Origin: Xiphophorus maculatus
Taxonomy: Eukaryota; Chordata; Actinopteri; Cyprinodontiformes; Poeciliidae
Assembly (NCBI RefSeq): GCF_002775205.1
Contig: NC_036456.1
Location: forward strand, 26,943,850-27,007,849
DNA length: 64,000 nt
Direction: 5' to 3'
Of this stretch, positions 1 to 12,216 are shown in pieces. Made by a program: the position numbers and the translations under genes. The stretch's first letter is position 1; each line of letters opens with the position of its first letter. The notes beneath the pieces were generated by a model. It saw only the letters and a list, made by a program, of their open reading frames with translations. It made no database searches and had not been told where the DNA came from.

Positions 1-1432
1 CCGAGTTTTTGCAGTAAGTAAAACTTTAACTTGCTTCATCCGAGGGGACATTTAGCTTTACTTTATTTGCGCTACATGCCAAATAGCTCATATTTACAGC
101 TGTTTTACTGCTGGTATTTTATGCTGTGTTATTAATTATCTCACGGTCATAAAATGTTGTGAAAGAGGCTGGAATCTGTTGACTCCATTTCTACAAATCT
201 CGGCTGTTTCTGTGGAGTTTGCGTGTTTTCTTACTGCATGCGTGTCACCGTGACATCCTTCCACATTCCTCTGTATATTGCTCGGTGTAAGCGTGTGTGT
301 AGCTTTCTGCAGTGGCGGCTCTCGGATAACTGAGGGTGAAGAGGGGCCCCAAATTCTGCGCCCCCCCAAAATCACCTCTGAACAGTGTTGGTGTTGTTTT
401 GAATTTATCACCCTAGAAACATACAAAAATCCACGATGGAGTTTGTTATTTATTACCAGAATATTAGCATAATAAAAACATCAACTTACAAGAAAAAACA
501 TACTTGTAATGATAAAAACTTCAGTAAATAGAAAATACAATTAATCAACCAATCCAGTTGATCTGTGTAGCACATTTTGGCAACAAAGCAGTTAAGTTGC
601 TCTGTTAAAAAGCTATAAAAACACCATGGAGTTACCAATTGAGAAACCAGTAACAAATGTTACATTTTGCTGACTGCCATCATCAAAATCATCAACAAAC
701 ATCAGATATGTTGGTCAATGTTCCGTTTAATATGGTTCAAAAGCAAATCTAAACAACACTACAAGTGACGTCACACTTCAAGGAGCTTTGTAGCTGACGG
801 CCATCTTGGTAGGTACCATAACTCACTGTCATGGCGGCTGCTAACATGTTATTTTTGCCCAGTCTCTCATTAAGTAGAATAAAATAAATAACCCTGAACA
901 AACTACAGATCAATGGTTCCCATTCGGCAGTTGATGGCAGATAGCAGTTGTTGTAACACAGCTGACATTAATTTTAACGATTTAAAAAATAGACACAAAA
1001 CATAGAAAAATCAAACATGGAACTCTGCATACAATTAAATGTGTCTGAAATGTACTGTACTTCAAAACTGGATACTGCTTAAGAGATAACAGACCACAGT
1101 TTCAAACGGCAACAGAAAACAGGCGGAGGAGCTGACAGCTACTGGTTGCTACGGTAACCACCAACTGCCAAAAAGCAGGGTAAACAAAACTTATACAGCA
1201 ATAAAATGAGGAGAAAATAACTTCTTGACTAGGCAAATTTTATTTGAAGAGTAAATAAACCAATTTGGACAAACTTCACATCGATAATAATGTTTTTAAA
1301 TAAAAATATAAATATGTAGATGGATTGGTGTTTTCTCAAACGTCTCCACATATGGCGCTAACAATGTTGCTTTATTAAAGTCAGAGTAAGTGCAGCTGCT
1401 TCGCTGTGCTGGGGGAGAAGACCAAAGTTCAA
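1..1432. other. Intergenic DNA, no gene seen
   Basis: No reading frame here looks coding. Around 310-375 there is a fragment of a GC-rich dispersed repeat (GAGGGGCCCCAAAT) that recurs near 31,835. An imperfect palindrome of the RFX X-box type, TGGTTGCTACGGTAACCA, lies at 1143-1160. The rest is AT-rich unique sequence. Confidence 0.6.
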
Positions 1433-1728
1433 CAGCCTGCAGACAGTCACAGTGTACTGAGTAGAGAAATTAAAGGGTAGTGGCTAATTCCTATCCTGCA
1501 TTGTGTAAAAGCACTTATAGTCAGTAAGTGCTGCAGTTTATACCCCAAAATAAACTGCAGCACGCCTCAAAGCAGCCTGCAGACAGTAACAGCGTCTGCA
1601 GGCTGACAGTGACTGAGAGAAATTAAAGGGTAGTGGCTAATTCCTGTTCTGCATTGTGTAAGAGCACTTACAGTCAGCAAGTGCTGCAGTTTTATATCCC
1701 AAAATAAACTGCAGCATGCCTCAAAGCA
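1433..1728. repeat. Tandem duplication, two units of about 140-155 bp
   Basis: The block starting CAGCCTGCAGACAGT at 1433 recurs at 1573. Both units continue through AAATTAAAGGGTAGTGGCTA, CTGCATTGTGTAA, AGTGCTGCAGTTT and AATAAACTGCAGCA. Unit 2 has a short extra segment near its start (GCGTCTGCAGGCTGACAGTG). The low divergence suggests a fairly recent duplication. No coding potential is seen. Confidence 0.85.
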
Positions 1729-2509
1729 GAAGTAAAGCCTTCAAATGTTCTTTCTCATTAACACTTAATTCTTATGCTTATGACATTTATTCAATGGAAA
1801 GTAAAATAATCTACATTTGGAAGAAAACAAAGTACCTCAGAAAGGCAACAGTCCTAGTGGTGTCATTACACCCACCCAACAGCAGGTGGCAGTGTGATTC
1901 CCACACTTCATCCAGCCCAAAAGGTTTTTTTTTAACCAACAGGTTAATGTAAGGGACTGTCAATACTCGTCTGTGATCATGTAGATGTCTTGCTGTACTT
2001 CATGTTTCCTAACTTCTTGAAGTCTTTAAAGTTGCGACACAGCATAAGCCAAAGTGCAACGGAGAAATGTCATCATCGAGTCTGCTCGTTTTCAACTGAC
2101 TGCAAGTCACGAACTGCAGCAGTGCTTTCAGATTACACCACAAAACCATTGTTAGAGCAGCTTCTATCAAAATGCATATCACTGGAAAACTAGCCGGTGC
2201 ATCAGTGAACGTGAGGACTGAACTTCATCTCTGCCTTGTGTTGTATGTCCTGTTCAGATTCCCTCTTACTCTGACACACCTTCACTCCTTATGTGGCTTT
2301 CTGTTTGTTGAGTCAACGTGATATTTATAGTGTGAATCTACTGGGTATCAATCAATTAAATCTATTTATTAAAATGCTAATGCTTTGTGTTGCACCTAGC
2401 ATTTATCATTATGATAACATTTTTATTTAGCAGTAAAAATCTCAAATAAATCCTTTTTTTAATCTTTCCATCTGCATTAACTGTCTGTGCAGATGAGCCA
2501 CATTTGTAC
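1729..2509. other. Intergenic DNA, nothing recognised
   Basis: Only short frames with no family resemblance and no coding signature are present. Confidence 0.5.
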
Positions 2510-2800
2510 CGTTCTTGACTTGCAGGCTCTGATTAGCTGCCAGCCTGTTAAAGTCACTCTGGTTAGCTTTTAGCCTAAATTTTATTAGCTGTTAGCTTGA
2601 CTTTGATTAGCTGCTAGTCTAATTCAGATTAACAGCTAGTCTGAATTTGATTAGCTGTTAGCTTGACCCTGATTTACTGTAAACTTCATCGTGATTAGCT
2701 GCTAGCCTGACTTTTATTATCAGGTAACCTGACTTTGATTAGCTGTTAGCTTGATTCTGATTTACGGTAAACTTCACTCTGATTAATATTTGTCTTAGAA
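2510..2800. repeat. Degenerate tandem repeat (TGATTAGCTGYTAGCYTGACT)
   Basis: Roughly ten imperfect units of about 25-30 bp are built on GATTAGCTGCTAGCCTGACTTT with variants such as GATTTACTGTAAACTTCA. A related degenerate array lies at 13,555-13,830, so this is a minisatellite-like family and not a single event. Confidence 0.7.
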
Positions 2801-2943
2801 GAGTTTTTTTTTTAAATATATTTTTGTCAAATACGGTGGTATTGCTATCATACGTACACAAATCAAAATGCAAATAAATGTTTTGGGGTTTTTTGCACAA
2901 TCTTAACAGATTGTACAAAAAAAAACATCACATTACTCCATAT

Positions 2944-2945
<2 letters not shown>

Positions 2946-3005
<60 letters not shown>
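2946..3005. repeat. (AC)n microsatellite, about 30 dinucleotides
   Basis: Uninterrupted alternating AC. Reading frames made of Thr-His repeats across it are artefacts. Confidence 0.98.
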
Positions 3006-3007
<2 letters not shown>

Positions 3008-6000
3008 ATTCATGGAGCAACATGGGATTTAGTGTTTTCCAAGGATTCAAATGTAATCAAACTCACTACAGTTCCCAACCAGGCTACAGTTCCCAAGTTT
3101 ACTTGTAGTGATGTGCTGATTGTTACGAGCTATTCCGAGTTTTGAAACAAAACCTTACAAAAACTGTTAAACCATAACTTAAAGGGTAAAAAGCAGAAGC
3201 TGAACTGAGAAGTGCTGCTGTGAGAAAGTAGTGGTGACCCAGTCAAGTCCCTGTGGAGCTCCCATCTAGCAACTTATAGACGAATCCACCTAGATCAAAT
3301 ACTGAATTCATGTCAATCAGCTCCTGAGAAACCCTGTTGTAAATTTTAAAAGCAGTCTAGTAATGATAGAACGTAAAAATGCCAACTTAGCAGAAAGCAG
3401 CAAAGATGCTCAGACCATAACGGCTAGCTGGATCAAAATCAAGAAACTTGAGCTACTCATCGATTCTTCAGCAGAAACTTTGCATTCTTGCAATTACACA
3501 ACTCAAGTAACACCTTTGGTGATGCATCAGCACTCGGGTTGACAAACAAATTTCTGTGGTTGAATATTTTCTGACATCAGCATCTTCGTAGCGTTGCTTG
3601 TCTCCAGTAGAAGAAAAACAACACATTGCCTCAATCCTGTTTTTGGAACGAAGCAATTCGTTCGATTTCTGCACAAATTCATGCAATCAGTTTTTAAACA
3701 AACCCTTGACCTTTGCACAGAAATGGTCAAGAGTATTTGAAGTGAACTTTTGAGCAGCTTCAGAAAAGAACAAAACATTGAGATCAGTATCAACAGGAAG
3801 TGGAATTAGTGTGAAACATATTCTTAAAATTACTTTGAATTTCTTTTTATACCCATCCTGCTTCAGCTCAAACAGTTCTAGTTTCTTCTTGAACGTACTC
3901 GACTCTTGGCTCCACGTCTTCTGTGACAATTTTGTTCCTCTTGAGGTTTTTAGACTTCCTATTGCTTTACATATTTACACCCATTGCGAGTATCAGTCGC
4001 TGCATCACTCTGTAGCAGGCGCTGCAGCAAACACAGCTCACCGGTGAGGCATTTTAATTGATATGACTTAATTTAATTTTTACCTGCATGACGAGCTTGA
4101 GGCGACTCTTTCTTCCCCACGAACAAAAATATGCTCATTTTTTATTTGCAGTATTTAGTATGCATATTTTTCTCTTGCTTATTTGTGTTCGTAGAAAGTA
4201 TTTAGCAATATTTTTATCTGTTATTATTTTTTGACTTTTTTTCAGGCATTCTTGCAGACAGCTAAAAATGTTTGCTACTGTGCTTGTGACAATAAAAGGT
4301 TGAACTTGAACACTTATGTGAAAACAAATGGGATGACAGCTAAATATTCGTCCTGGTGTCGTTAATAGGCCTGAACTTTGAAAAATGCATCCTGGAAATG
4401 AGACTATAGTACGTATTTATTTATTTTGGACAGAAAAAATATAAAAAAACAGAAAAAAAATTAAAAATAAAGCTAATTATCATGCCAGTTTTACATTATT
4501 TGTTTGAATAGGAGCAGGTAGAAAATACAAACTCTTATGATTTCCAGCCCCTCTCAGAATCACTTATGAGGATAATTTCTATTTATTTCAATTAATTGTA
4601 GTTCAGACTTACATTTTTTTGTACTTTAATCTGGTTTACGCTGTAATAGTAGCAACACAATTAGCAGTCTGATCTGTTTAACATGTATATTTTTTCATAA
4701 ATAGCTTCTCCTTGATATTTCGATGTGTGTTAACAGGAGATTTTTGAGACAAAAGGCGAGGCTGTTATATAAATTGCATTTCTTACTTTGTGGTCTGCCT
4801 GATACAAAACCTTGTTATGCTGTGAATAAATATTGAGAGGATGCGGGTAAAGTGAGAGATGAACATGTGAAGAGCTAGGGGACCAGCAGCTAATGAATTC
4901 ATCAACTCTCCCCTCGGCTGCAGAGGATGCCAAGCCAGAGAAAACCTGCGGGAGACGAATGCATCATGCATTTTATCGTGGCAGACATCTGCTGTTTGGT
5001 TTATCGCAGCTGATTACTTTAATTTTTTAAGGAGGGACATAAAATATCCAAACATTTTGAATTTCAAAAAACAGAAGTTGAGTTGGGAAGTTGAATACAA
5101 AACCACGTCAGCAAGAAAAAGAACAAATGTCCTACTTTCCTTCCTCTACCCAACCACTTTTGTCTATCAAATATAATCGTAAATAAACTGAGGCTTGTGG
5201 TTTCGACCCCACACAATGTGCACAGCCTGCAAGGCTTTGTACGTTTCTGCAGAAACTAATCCCCCTCTTAAAGCTGAGACTAAAAACCTAAAAAACTAAA
5301 TGTTGTGGTTTGCAGAGGTAGTGATTAACCACATTCGTTGAGCGAACATCACAGCTTATGTTTTATCTTCACAGCGACTGGATCAGCCTCATCCCAACCC
5401 AGATCATTCATTTTTACTCTGTAAGTATCACAACTAAGTGAAATAAACGATTTTACAAAGAATACAGACAACATTCAGTAATTTCTTTCATTTGTGTGTC
5501 ATTTATAGCAACAATCATTATTATTTTTATTATCATTTCTTAATTCTGGCCCAAAGTTGTCCATCATTCATCGGGTTATTTTGGTAGATGCTATTTCCTG
5601 TCCATGTTTTGTTCATTCAAAGTTGAGATCAGGATAACAAAGCCGCTTGTGAAACACCAAGCTGAAGGTTAAATATTATCTGAAATTAAGAACGGATAAC
5701 ATCTCTGATGAAGTCATTCCTGTGGTTTCTATACCTATACCACATCTCTGCCTCGCTTTATTTTAGTATAGAATATATATAACCTATAGAATATATATAA
5801 GCTATAGAATATATTTGGTAACATTTATTTGAAGGGGTGTGTGTAACCGGGTTCTGCTTCACTCCACTGTACCAGGCCGGCCCAAGTTACCCCTCGACTC
5901 TGCGTTGTGTAGATTTTTTTTTAATGAAGACGAGGAGTTTCTGGGTGATCAGGCAGTTTATTTCCTGAATAAAAACATATCGGGGTTCGAATCAGTGCAA

Positions 6001-6340
6001 CGGCTCAGCTTCACTCAGCACACTATGACAGAGCGTCATGTTAGCTTTTAACTTAGCACACGAAGTGTTTTACAATATTAACAAAACTAAAAGTACAAAA
6101 ATTGGTGCCAGGCAAACATCTAGTAAATAGTCACTACACACCATTTGTCTAAGTTAGTAAAAATGATGTTTTATTATGTTGCTAACACTTTTCTACACTT
6201 TGTGCTGAAGAATGCAACTCACCTCTCGTGCAGCTTTCACAGACTGGCACTGAGTACAGGGGCCAGCAACATTTAACCAGCCACACAGAGAGGGGGCGCT
6301 ATTTCCCCATTGCACTGATACATAGAAAGCAAGTGGGATT
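3006..6340. other. Intergenic DNA, mostly unrecognised
   Basis: Minus-strand frames at 3468-3929 have lysine-rich, weakly protein-like composition but match nothing I know and may be an old transposon remnant. At 4255-4315 the sequence ending GTGACAATAAAAGGTTGAACT resembles the 3' tail of a fish non-LTR element. At 5760-5815 there is a short AT-rich triplet repeat built on CTATAGAATATAT. Confidence 0.4.
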
Positions 6341-6344
6341 CTAC

Positions 6345-6660
6345 AACCTAAAACTAAACACTGTTATATGTGCATAAGACTGACATAATACTGTCATAAA
6401 TCTGATATAACCCCAGTTATGAACATGAAGGAGTCTTTATAATCGGTTATGACTGTTGCCAGGAAGTTTCCTTCGGTAAATAATGACACTTTTAATGCAA
6501 AGTTGACTCTTTTAATGGACTTTTAATGCAAGTTTTAATACAACTTTACTTTAAAAAGTCATTATTTATGGAGTCACACGTCATGACAACAGTTATAAAG
6601 ACTCTTTCATGTGTTAACGTGTTATGTCATGTTTATTACAGTGTTATTTCAGTTTTCTTC
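6345..6660. mobile_element. Foldback-type MITE
   Basis: The left part contains GGAGTCTTTATAA and TTATGACTGTTG. The right part contains their inverted counterparts CAACAGTTATAAAGACTC and GTTATGTCATG. The arms pair over about 100 bp around a short centre (6,480-6,560). There is no coding capacity, as expected of a non-autonomous DNA transposon. Confidence 0.6.
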
Positions 6661-6661
6661 T

Positions 6662-7250
6662 TATTTCAGAGTTTGGTAGTAACTAGTTACATTTACTTGA
6701 GTAAGTTTTTTGAAAAAAAAAAAGAAGTACTTTTAGGAGTATTTTTACTACAATCTACTTTTTACTTTTACTTGAGTAACTTTATTATGAAGTATTTCTA
6801 CTCTTACTTGAGTAAAATTTCTGGATTTTCTACCCACTGAATGAAAAACAAACATGTTTTAACCCAAAACTCACCAGACGCAGAAACACATCTGTAGTTT
6901 ATGTTAAAGTTTCTTAAGATGTTTTTTATTGAAATAAACTGATTTGGAAACATTTTATTTAGCTGATTTTGTTATTTTTTGTTACTTATATGAATTATTG
7001 TAATTTTGATCTTTAAAATACCAAAATTTCCACTTAACTATATTTTGGTCCGTGTGATGATGTAATTTTTAAATATTAAATGATTGATAATTTGATCAGT
7101 TTCTCAGTACTTGTATAGACTTTTTACCAAATACTTGAGTAATTTCCTGGACGGCTACTTTTTACTCTTACTTCAGTAAAAATATGTTGAAATAGTACTA
7201 CTTTTACTGGCGTACATTGTTTTTTGGATACTCTGTCCCCCTCTGACTGT
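6662..7250. mobile_element. Dispersed MITE, ACTTGAGTAA family (copy 1)
   Basis: Rich in the element words GTAACTAGTTACATTTACTT, TACTTTTACTTGAGTAA and CCCACTGAATGAAAAACAAA. The same words recur at 18,046-18,172, 32,390-32,870, 33,460-33,600, 44,200-44,605 and 59,275-59,700. No open frame is present, so it is a non-autonomous DNA element. This is the longest of the six copies. Confidence 0.75.
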
Positions 7251-7769
7251 TCTTATTTCTAAATTAACTCAATAATAGAATTGGATACAGTCACAGCAAA
7301 AAAAGAAAGTACACCCTCTTTCAGTTTTAGAGCTTAGAGCTACATGGTGCGACTCTACAGCAATGCATTCTGGGAACAGAAACATGTGACCTTAGTGATA
7401 CAGAACTTTTACGTTTTATTATTGTATTATTAATATCAAGTAATACGAAAATCATTCAAATTATATCTGCTCTTAAAAGACTACAACCCTCTAGCGTTAA
7501 TTTAATTTTGAGATTATAATTTACATGTTTTGAAATACCTTTAGATATTCTATTTATTTTTATATCCTGTTCTCTACTGTCCATGTTTTATTTAGTTTCT
7601 GTTTGAAAAAACATCATTGGGGAGAAAAAGGTAGAAAACAAGGAGAGGAAATGGAACTGCTGCATAAACAGTCTTCCCCCCTTCAAAATAAGAGCATGAA
7701 TATAAATGTTTAACTACCTGAAAAACTCTTAATAGTCTTAAAACTTCAACACAGATGTCAAACTTCGTG

Positions 7770-8270
7770 TTTGTTTGCCTAGAAAGTCTGGTTTGTTTGA
7801 GCGATGAACTCTGGTCTCTCTACAAACCTAGCTCTTGATTCGGTCGAAGTGAACTCTGGTGCGATTCAAAGGCATATGTGAATGCCAAGTTGGCCGGAGA
7901 CCGCTCCAAAACCAGAAACTACCGAGCAGGGCATTCTGGGTAAATACAACCAAAACAAACACGTGAGTCTAGCAACAGCAGGAGAATTGACTTGTGGTCT
8001 TTTACCAAATAGAGAAATCCTACAACAGCTAAAATCCGACGTTACTCCATTTGTTTACATTTTGTGAAGAAGGACGTTTCTCTCTGTGTCTTCGTCTGCG
8101 GCTTTTGTGTCGTTTCATTCAGTGCTTCTTGGTGCAGGTGACAGGGAAAGCAGGTTGCTCAAAGTGTGGTGAGAAAATGAGCTGCAGCAGCTGAAAATGT
8201 AGCAATGTTGGAATTTTGATCGAACGAAGTCTACCGGACTATCAGGTGTAAAAACACCCTTAGCTAGGCA
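7770..8270. mobile_element. MITE just upstream of ptgdr2
   Basis: This matches by eye a common fish repeat that carries GGAGACCGCTCCAAAACCAG and GCATTCTGGGTAAATACAA and ends in GGTGTAAAAACACCCTTAG. It ends about 150 bp before the likely splice acceptor of the ptgdr2 coding exon, so it lies in the promoter or first intron. Termini are not precisely resolved. Confidence 0.5.
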
Positions 8271-8459
8271 GAAGACAATGGATGCATTTTTACTATAACT
8301 ATAAATCTAAAACTTGTACGGACTGTATTCAGAAGTAATGCAAGCTTATTTTTGTCACATAATCTATAGCTTAAACTATGTGACCACTTCTCGTGATTAA
8401 TTACTTGTGTTTTTTATTTTAGAGTTCTTGGAAATTCCAACTAATCTCTTCCTTCCAAG

Positions 8460-9575
8460 ATGGCCTGCCTTCCTCCCAACAACTCTGTTATACCAAGCCA
8501 AACGTGTGTTGCACAAAACCTGACCTCAATGAGCATTTTTACCGCCTCTCTCATTGGAATAGTGTCTGTCATCGGCATCATAGAAAACCTCCTCATCCTG
8601 GCAGTAGTGGGCTTCCGTGTCAGTCGCTCCATCATCAGCATCTGGATACTGAACCTGGCAGCGTCGGACCTCCTGGCCACATTTACCTTGCCCTTCTTCA
8701 GTCTCTACCATGCCTGCGGAGCGTCCTGGATCCTGGGTTCGACCTTCTGCCGCATCTATTCCTCTGTCTTTTTCCTCAATATGTTTGTCAGCGCCTTCCT
8801 GCTGGCCGCCATTTCTCTGGACCGCTGCCTGGTGGTGGTGCGACCCGTTTGGGCTCAAAACTACCGAAGCACACAGCTGGTGGGGAAGATTTGTTGTGTG
8901 ATTTGGGCCTTAGCTGTACTCTTCACTATCCCTTTCTTTATGTTCCGTGACACCATCACCCTTGGAAAAGGCAAGTGTCTGTGCTACTACAGTTACTCCC
9001 AGTATCTCCCAAGCGAACCCTTTGACCTTAAAGCTCTATGTAGGCAGCGCAAAGTGGGTTTGGCTTTTATGAAGCTGTTTTTTGCCTTCCTGATTCCTCT
9101 CACAATCATCATTCTCAGCTATGTCGTCGTGAATTCCAGCTTAGCACAAAGAGGTTGTCGCAGATCTTTCCGATTTGTTCGACTTGTGATAGCTGTGGTG
9201 GTGACCTTTGTCCTCTGCTGGGCTCCGTACCACCTTTTCATTGTTATAGAAGTGATGGCTCCCAAAGACAGTTCTGCGAAGAAAGTAGCAACCAACGCCC
9301 TTGCGATCTCAGCAACGATTGGCTTCCTCAATAGTGTCCTCAACCCCATCCTATACGTCTTCAGCTGCCCTGACTTGTGTCGTAAAATCAAACATTCCCT
9401 CGGAGCGGTCATGGAGAGCGTCCTTGCCGAGGATCTGGCCGAGTTTGCACGGCGTCGCAGCACCGTTCGCAGCTCCATCAGCAACTCTGAATATTCCATG
9501 AAGAAGAAATACTCCGTTTCTGCGTTAAATCCGAAAGGCCAGGCGGAAAATGTCAGCACCTCAGATGAGATCTGA
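8460..9575 (+). CDS. ptgdr2: Prostaglandin D2 receptor 2 (CRTH2/DP2-like GPCR)
   Basis: A 371-residue class A GPCR in one coding exon. Human PTGDR2 is a Gi-coupled plasma-membrane receptor for prostaglandin D2 on leukocytes. Residues 94-140 (STFCRIYSSVFFLNMFVSAF, then SLDRCLVVVRPVWAQN) and 160-165 (FMFRDT) match the human receptor closely by memory. Seven membrane segments lie near 25-52, 60-82, 98-120, 141-160, 204-226, 241-265 and 281-303. C97 should pair with C173 or C175 in loop 2. The DRY box is DRC (121-123), as in mammalian PTGDR2. CWAP is at 253-256 and NPILY at 295-299. K205 in TM5 matches the ligand-carboxylate lysine. NNS and NLT are N-glycosylation sites. A splice acceptor (TTTTTTATTTTAG) ends near 8422, so a 5' non-coding exon lies upstream. 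Confidence 0.93.
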   Translation: MACLPPNNSVIPSQTCVAQNLTSMSIFTASLIGIVSVIGIIENLLILAVVGFRVSRSIISIWILNLAASDLLATFTLPFFSLYHACGASWILGSTFCRIYSSVFFLNMFVSAFLLAAISLDRCLVVVRPVWAQNYRSTQLVGKICCVIWALAVLFTIPFFMFRDTITLGKGKCLCYYSYSQYLPSEPFDLKALCRQRKVGLAFMKLFFAFLIPLTIIILSYVVVNSSLAQRGCRRSFRFVRLVIAVVVTFVLCWAPYHLFIVIEVMAPKDSSAKKVATNALAISATIGFLNSVLNPILYVFSCPDLCRKIKHSLGAVMESVLAEDLAEFARRRSTVRSSISNSEYSMKKKYSVSALNPKGQAENVSTSDEI

Positions 9576-11478
9576 AATGTGAATTTTTAAAGATGAAAAG
9601 AAGAAACCACTCAATCTAGGCAACATACTGCACCTGATCTCAACATCTGTTTCAGAAAACAGCAACCTATGACGGACTTGTCATCTTTCAGTCGTTAAAG
9701 TTTCTTTCAACAACCTAGACGTTCTTGGAATCTCTTAGATCTTCAATCAGCAAGGTCTTTCTTTAGGCTGGTTGCTTTTTCACCCATCATTAGCACAGTT
9801 TCTTGCGATTTTACTCAGAAATGTTGATTGAAAAGCCTCTTAACTATGAATGAAGGCGCTGAAACTCAAGGATTGGCCCTGCCGTTTCAACAAACGACAG
9901 ATGACTTCAAAATAGGCCAACAGGTATATTACATTTTATGACTCTAAGGGAGAGTTTAGATACCCTGTGGAGAAAAATTATTTTGGACACTTGTGTCTGT
10001 ATTTCGTTCTTTAAGTCTTGACCAAGATCTCGTGACCATTGATGAGGATAGGAACGTAGATTGACCTGTAAATCAAGAACTTCACGTCACACCAATCCAC
10101 CTATTCGTCTTCTGCTCTATTCCCTTATACTCATTCTTGTATAATGATCTGAAATATGTTAGCGACAAAAAAAGACACAAAAATACAATTACACACATGA
10201 GTGACTAATTACTTTTTTACATTATTATTGTTATGTACACTTTTAACCAAACTGTCTTCAATGTCAGACTCAGAATCTGTTGATTGTTCCTCATACAAGT
10301 TGAGAACATATGAGGGTTTTTTCAGTTTGTAAATTCAAAACTGTGGGACTTATGGAGCTAATTTGGGGCCATAAAGTTTGGTCCAAAGCAAACAAAAAAA
10401 GAAAAAGAAAAGCTCTGAAACTGAAAAAAATGTTTTGAAACTGGAAAAAAATTATGTGAAACTAAAGAAAATGTCCAAAATTACTGTTTAGATTCAAGTT
10501 TTTTTTCAGTTTCAGATCTTAAGTTTCATTTTTTCTCAATTTTGAACGAAATTATGGCACCAATTTAGTTCCATAGAGTTGATCTCGAACATTTGTTTTT
10601 CTCTGACTCTGTGGAAACCATTTCAGAAACATTGGATAACTATTGATGAAGACATTTTTAAAAACTTAACAAAACCTGCCCATATTTAGTGATGGTTTAA
10701 AACATTTTAATCATTATAGATGTGTGGAGTTTCTTACTTTTGTACTTTTTACTGTTAAAAGGAAAAAAAAAAGTTTATTTTGATACCTAATGGTGCCTCC
10801 GGTCTTGTACAGGATGTACTTAAATCTTTCATTATTATTGTACCGAAGAGAAACATCGTTCCATTTCCTCATTTTGTTTTGAATGTTTATTGGTTTGGTT
10901 TGCTGAGTCAAAACTACCATGTGCTTTTTTGTGTGTGTGTAGATGTATCATTATAGATCTTATCAGTGGTTGCTGGTGCTTATGCAATTGATTTTTTTCC
11001 ATAAAGTTTCTTTCAAATAGATTGTCTTTTTGTAATGCATGGCTCAGAATCTGCCTGTAAATCTGCGTCATGTTATATTTCTGTGTGGTTTTTAGTGTTA
11101 AAAAGAAAATGTATAAATATATACTGTAAAAAATTAAAAAAGAAGAAACAGCAATGTGTTTCAATTAGAGATGATTCATTTTCTACACCAGCTTTATGGA
11201 AACGACCTTCATACTGATGTTTTTCACTGTGGGAGGAAATCAGAGTACATGGAGAAAACAGACATTTCTGCGGAGCTGAGATTGATGCCGTTGTGTTGCT
11301 GCGAGGCGACACAACGAATAACAGCACAACATTTCTGTTTTTAAGTACAACTGGAAACCGAAACATTTTAACTTTAAAATAAATCCGATAATGCAGCAGC
11401 AGAAGTTCATCTCTTACGCCAGTAAAATATCCTGAAAGTTTTTGAGTGGTCTAGTCAAAGTTTTAACATGGTGTATCC
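9576..11478. other. ptgdr2 3' UTR and intergenic DNA
   Basis: No further gene is seen. The first part must contain the ptgdr2 3' UTR, but I cannot fix its end. AATAAA-like words occur from about 11,380. At 10,410-10,530 there is a local A-rich repeat of GAAACTGAAAAAAAT that recurs in inverted form as TTTTTTTTCAGTTTC. Confidence 0.5.
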
Positions 11479-12019
11479 TTAAAGCTGCAGTATTTAACGT
11501 TTATAAAAATATACATATATATTTTACATATTTGTTGAAACTGTCATTATGTGGTGACAGTAGGACACAAATAATCAAGCTGCTCTGTCGTCTCTAAGTA
11601 GAAACAACCAATCAGAGCCTGGAGGCGGGGCTTAGTGCTGTCAATCAATCTCGTGCAGCTCTGCTCATCCCCCTCTAATGCAGCTTTTCCCCGTCAGCAG
11701 ATCTTGTTATGAATGCTAGGCTAGTTAGCATGACGGCAGTTAAACTGTTTTCCTGTAACAGTAAATTGTTTCTCCGTCACTAGAACATTTGGCAGTGAGT
11801 ACTTGAGGTTGATTGACAGCGCTAAGCCCCTCCTCCTGGCTCTGATTGGTTGTTTTTGGTGCATTTCTTCAGACAGCAATAGTTGGTCATGGAGAAGGTG
11901 GAGGAGATCGATCTTTTCACAGATTATCTGTCTCATAGCAAACTGTCATGACATGGTGAAAGTTTTAACAAATATGAAAATATATATATATTTATGAAAG
12001 TTACGTACTGTAGCTTTAA
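11479..12019. mobile_element. piggyBac-type MITE with TTAA ends (family b)
   Basis: Begins TTAA-AGCTGCAGTATTTAAC and ends in the inverted GTTACGTACTGTAGCT-TTAA, giving about 16-bp terminal inverted repeats with three mismatches inside TTAA target duplications (541 bp overall). TTAA target sites are the hallmark of piggyBac elements. There is no transposase frame. A second copy, lacking a clear left end, lies at about 57,490-57,893 and shares CGCTAAGCCCCTCCT and CTGGCTCTGATTGGTTG. Confidence 0.8.
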
Positions 12020-12216
12020 AGACAAAATCCTCCAATCTAGTCAAAAGCATATCTGCAGTCTAAATAAATGTGTTGGAGGTAAAATTCAAACAAAATCCTT
12101 CCACAAGTCTTTGTACTTTACTGGAGCATATTCATGTTTTCATTAGGATACTGAAACAGCAGCAGTTTTCCACTAGATGGCGCCATTGCTCTGATATTAC
12201 ACCTGTTCAGTCCGGT

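Noticed and set aside
2878-3145. Reading frames across the (AC)n tract
   Set aside because: They consist of microsatellite translation with short unrelated ends. The same applies to the IHPS-repeat frames at 56,882-57,293 and the TA-repeat frames at 39,127-39,586.
3468-3929. Overlapping minus-strand frames that might be one protein
   Set aside because: No domain or motif recognised and no coding evidence. Left as a possible old transposon remnant only.
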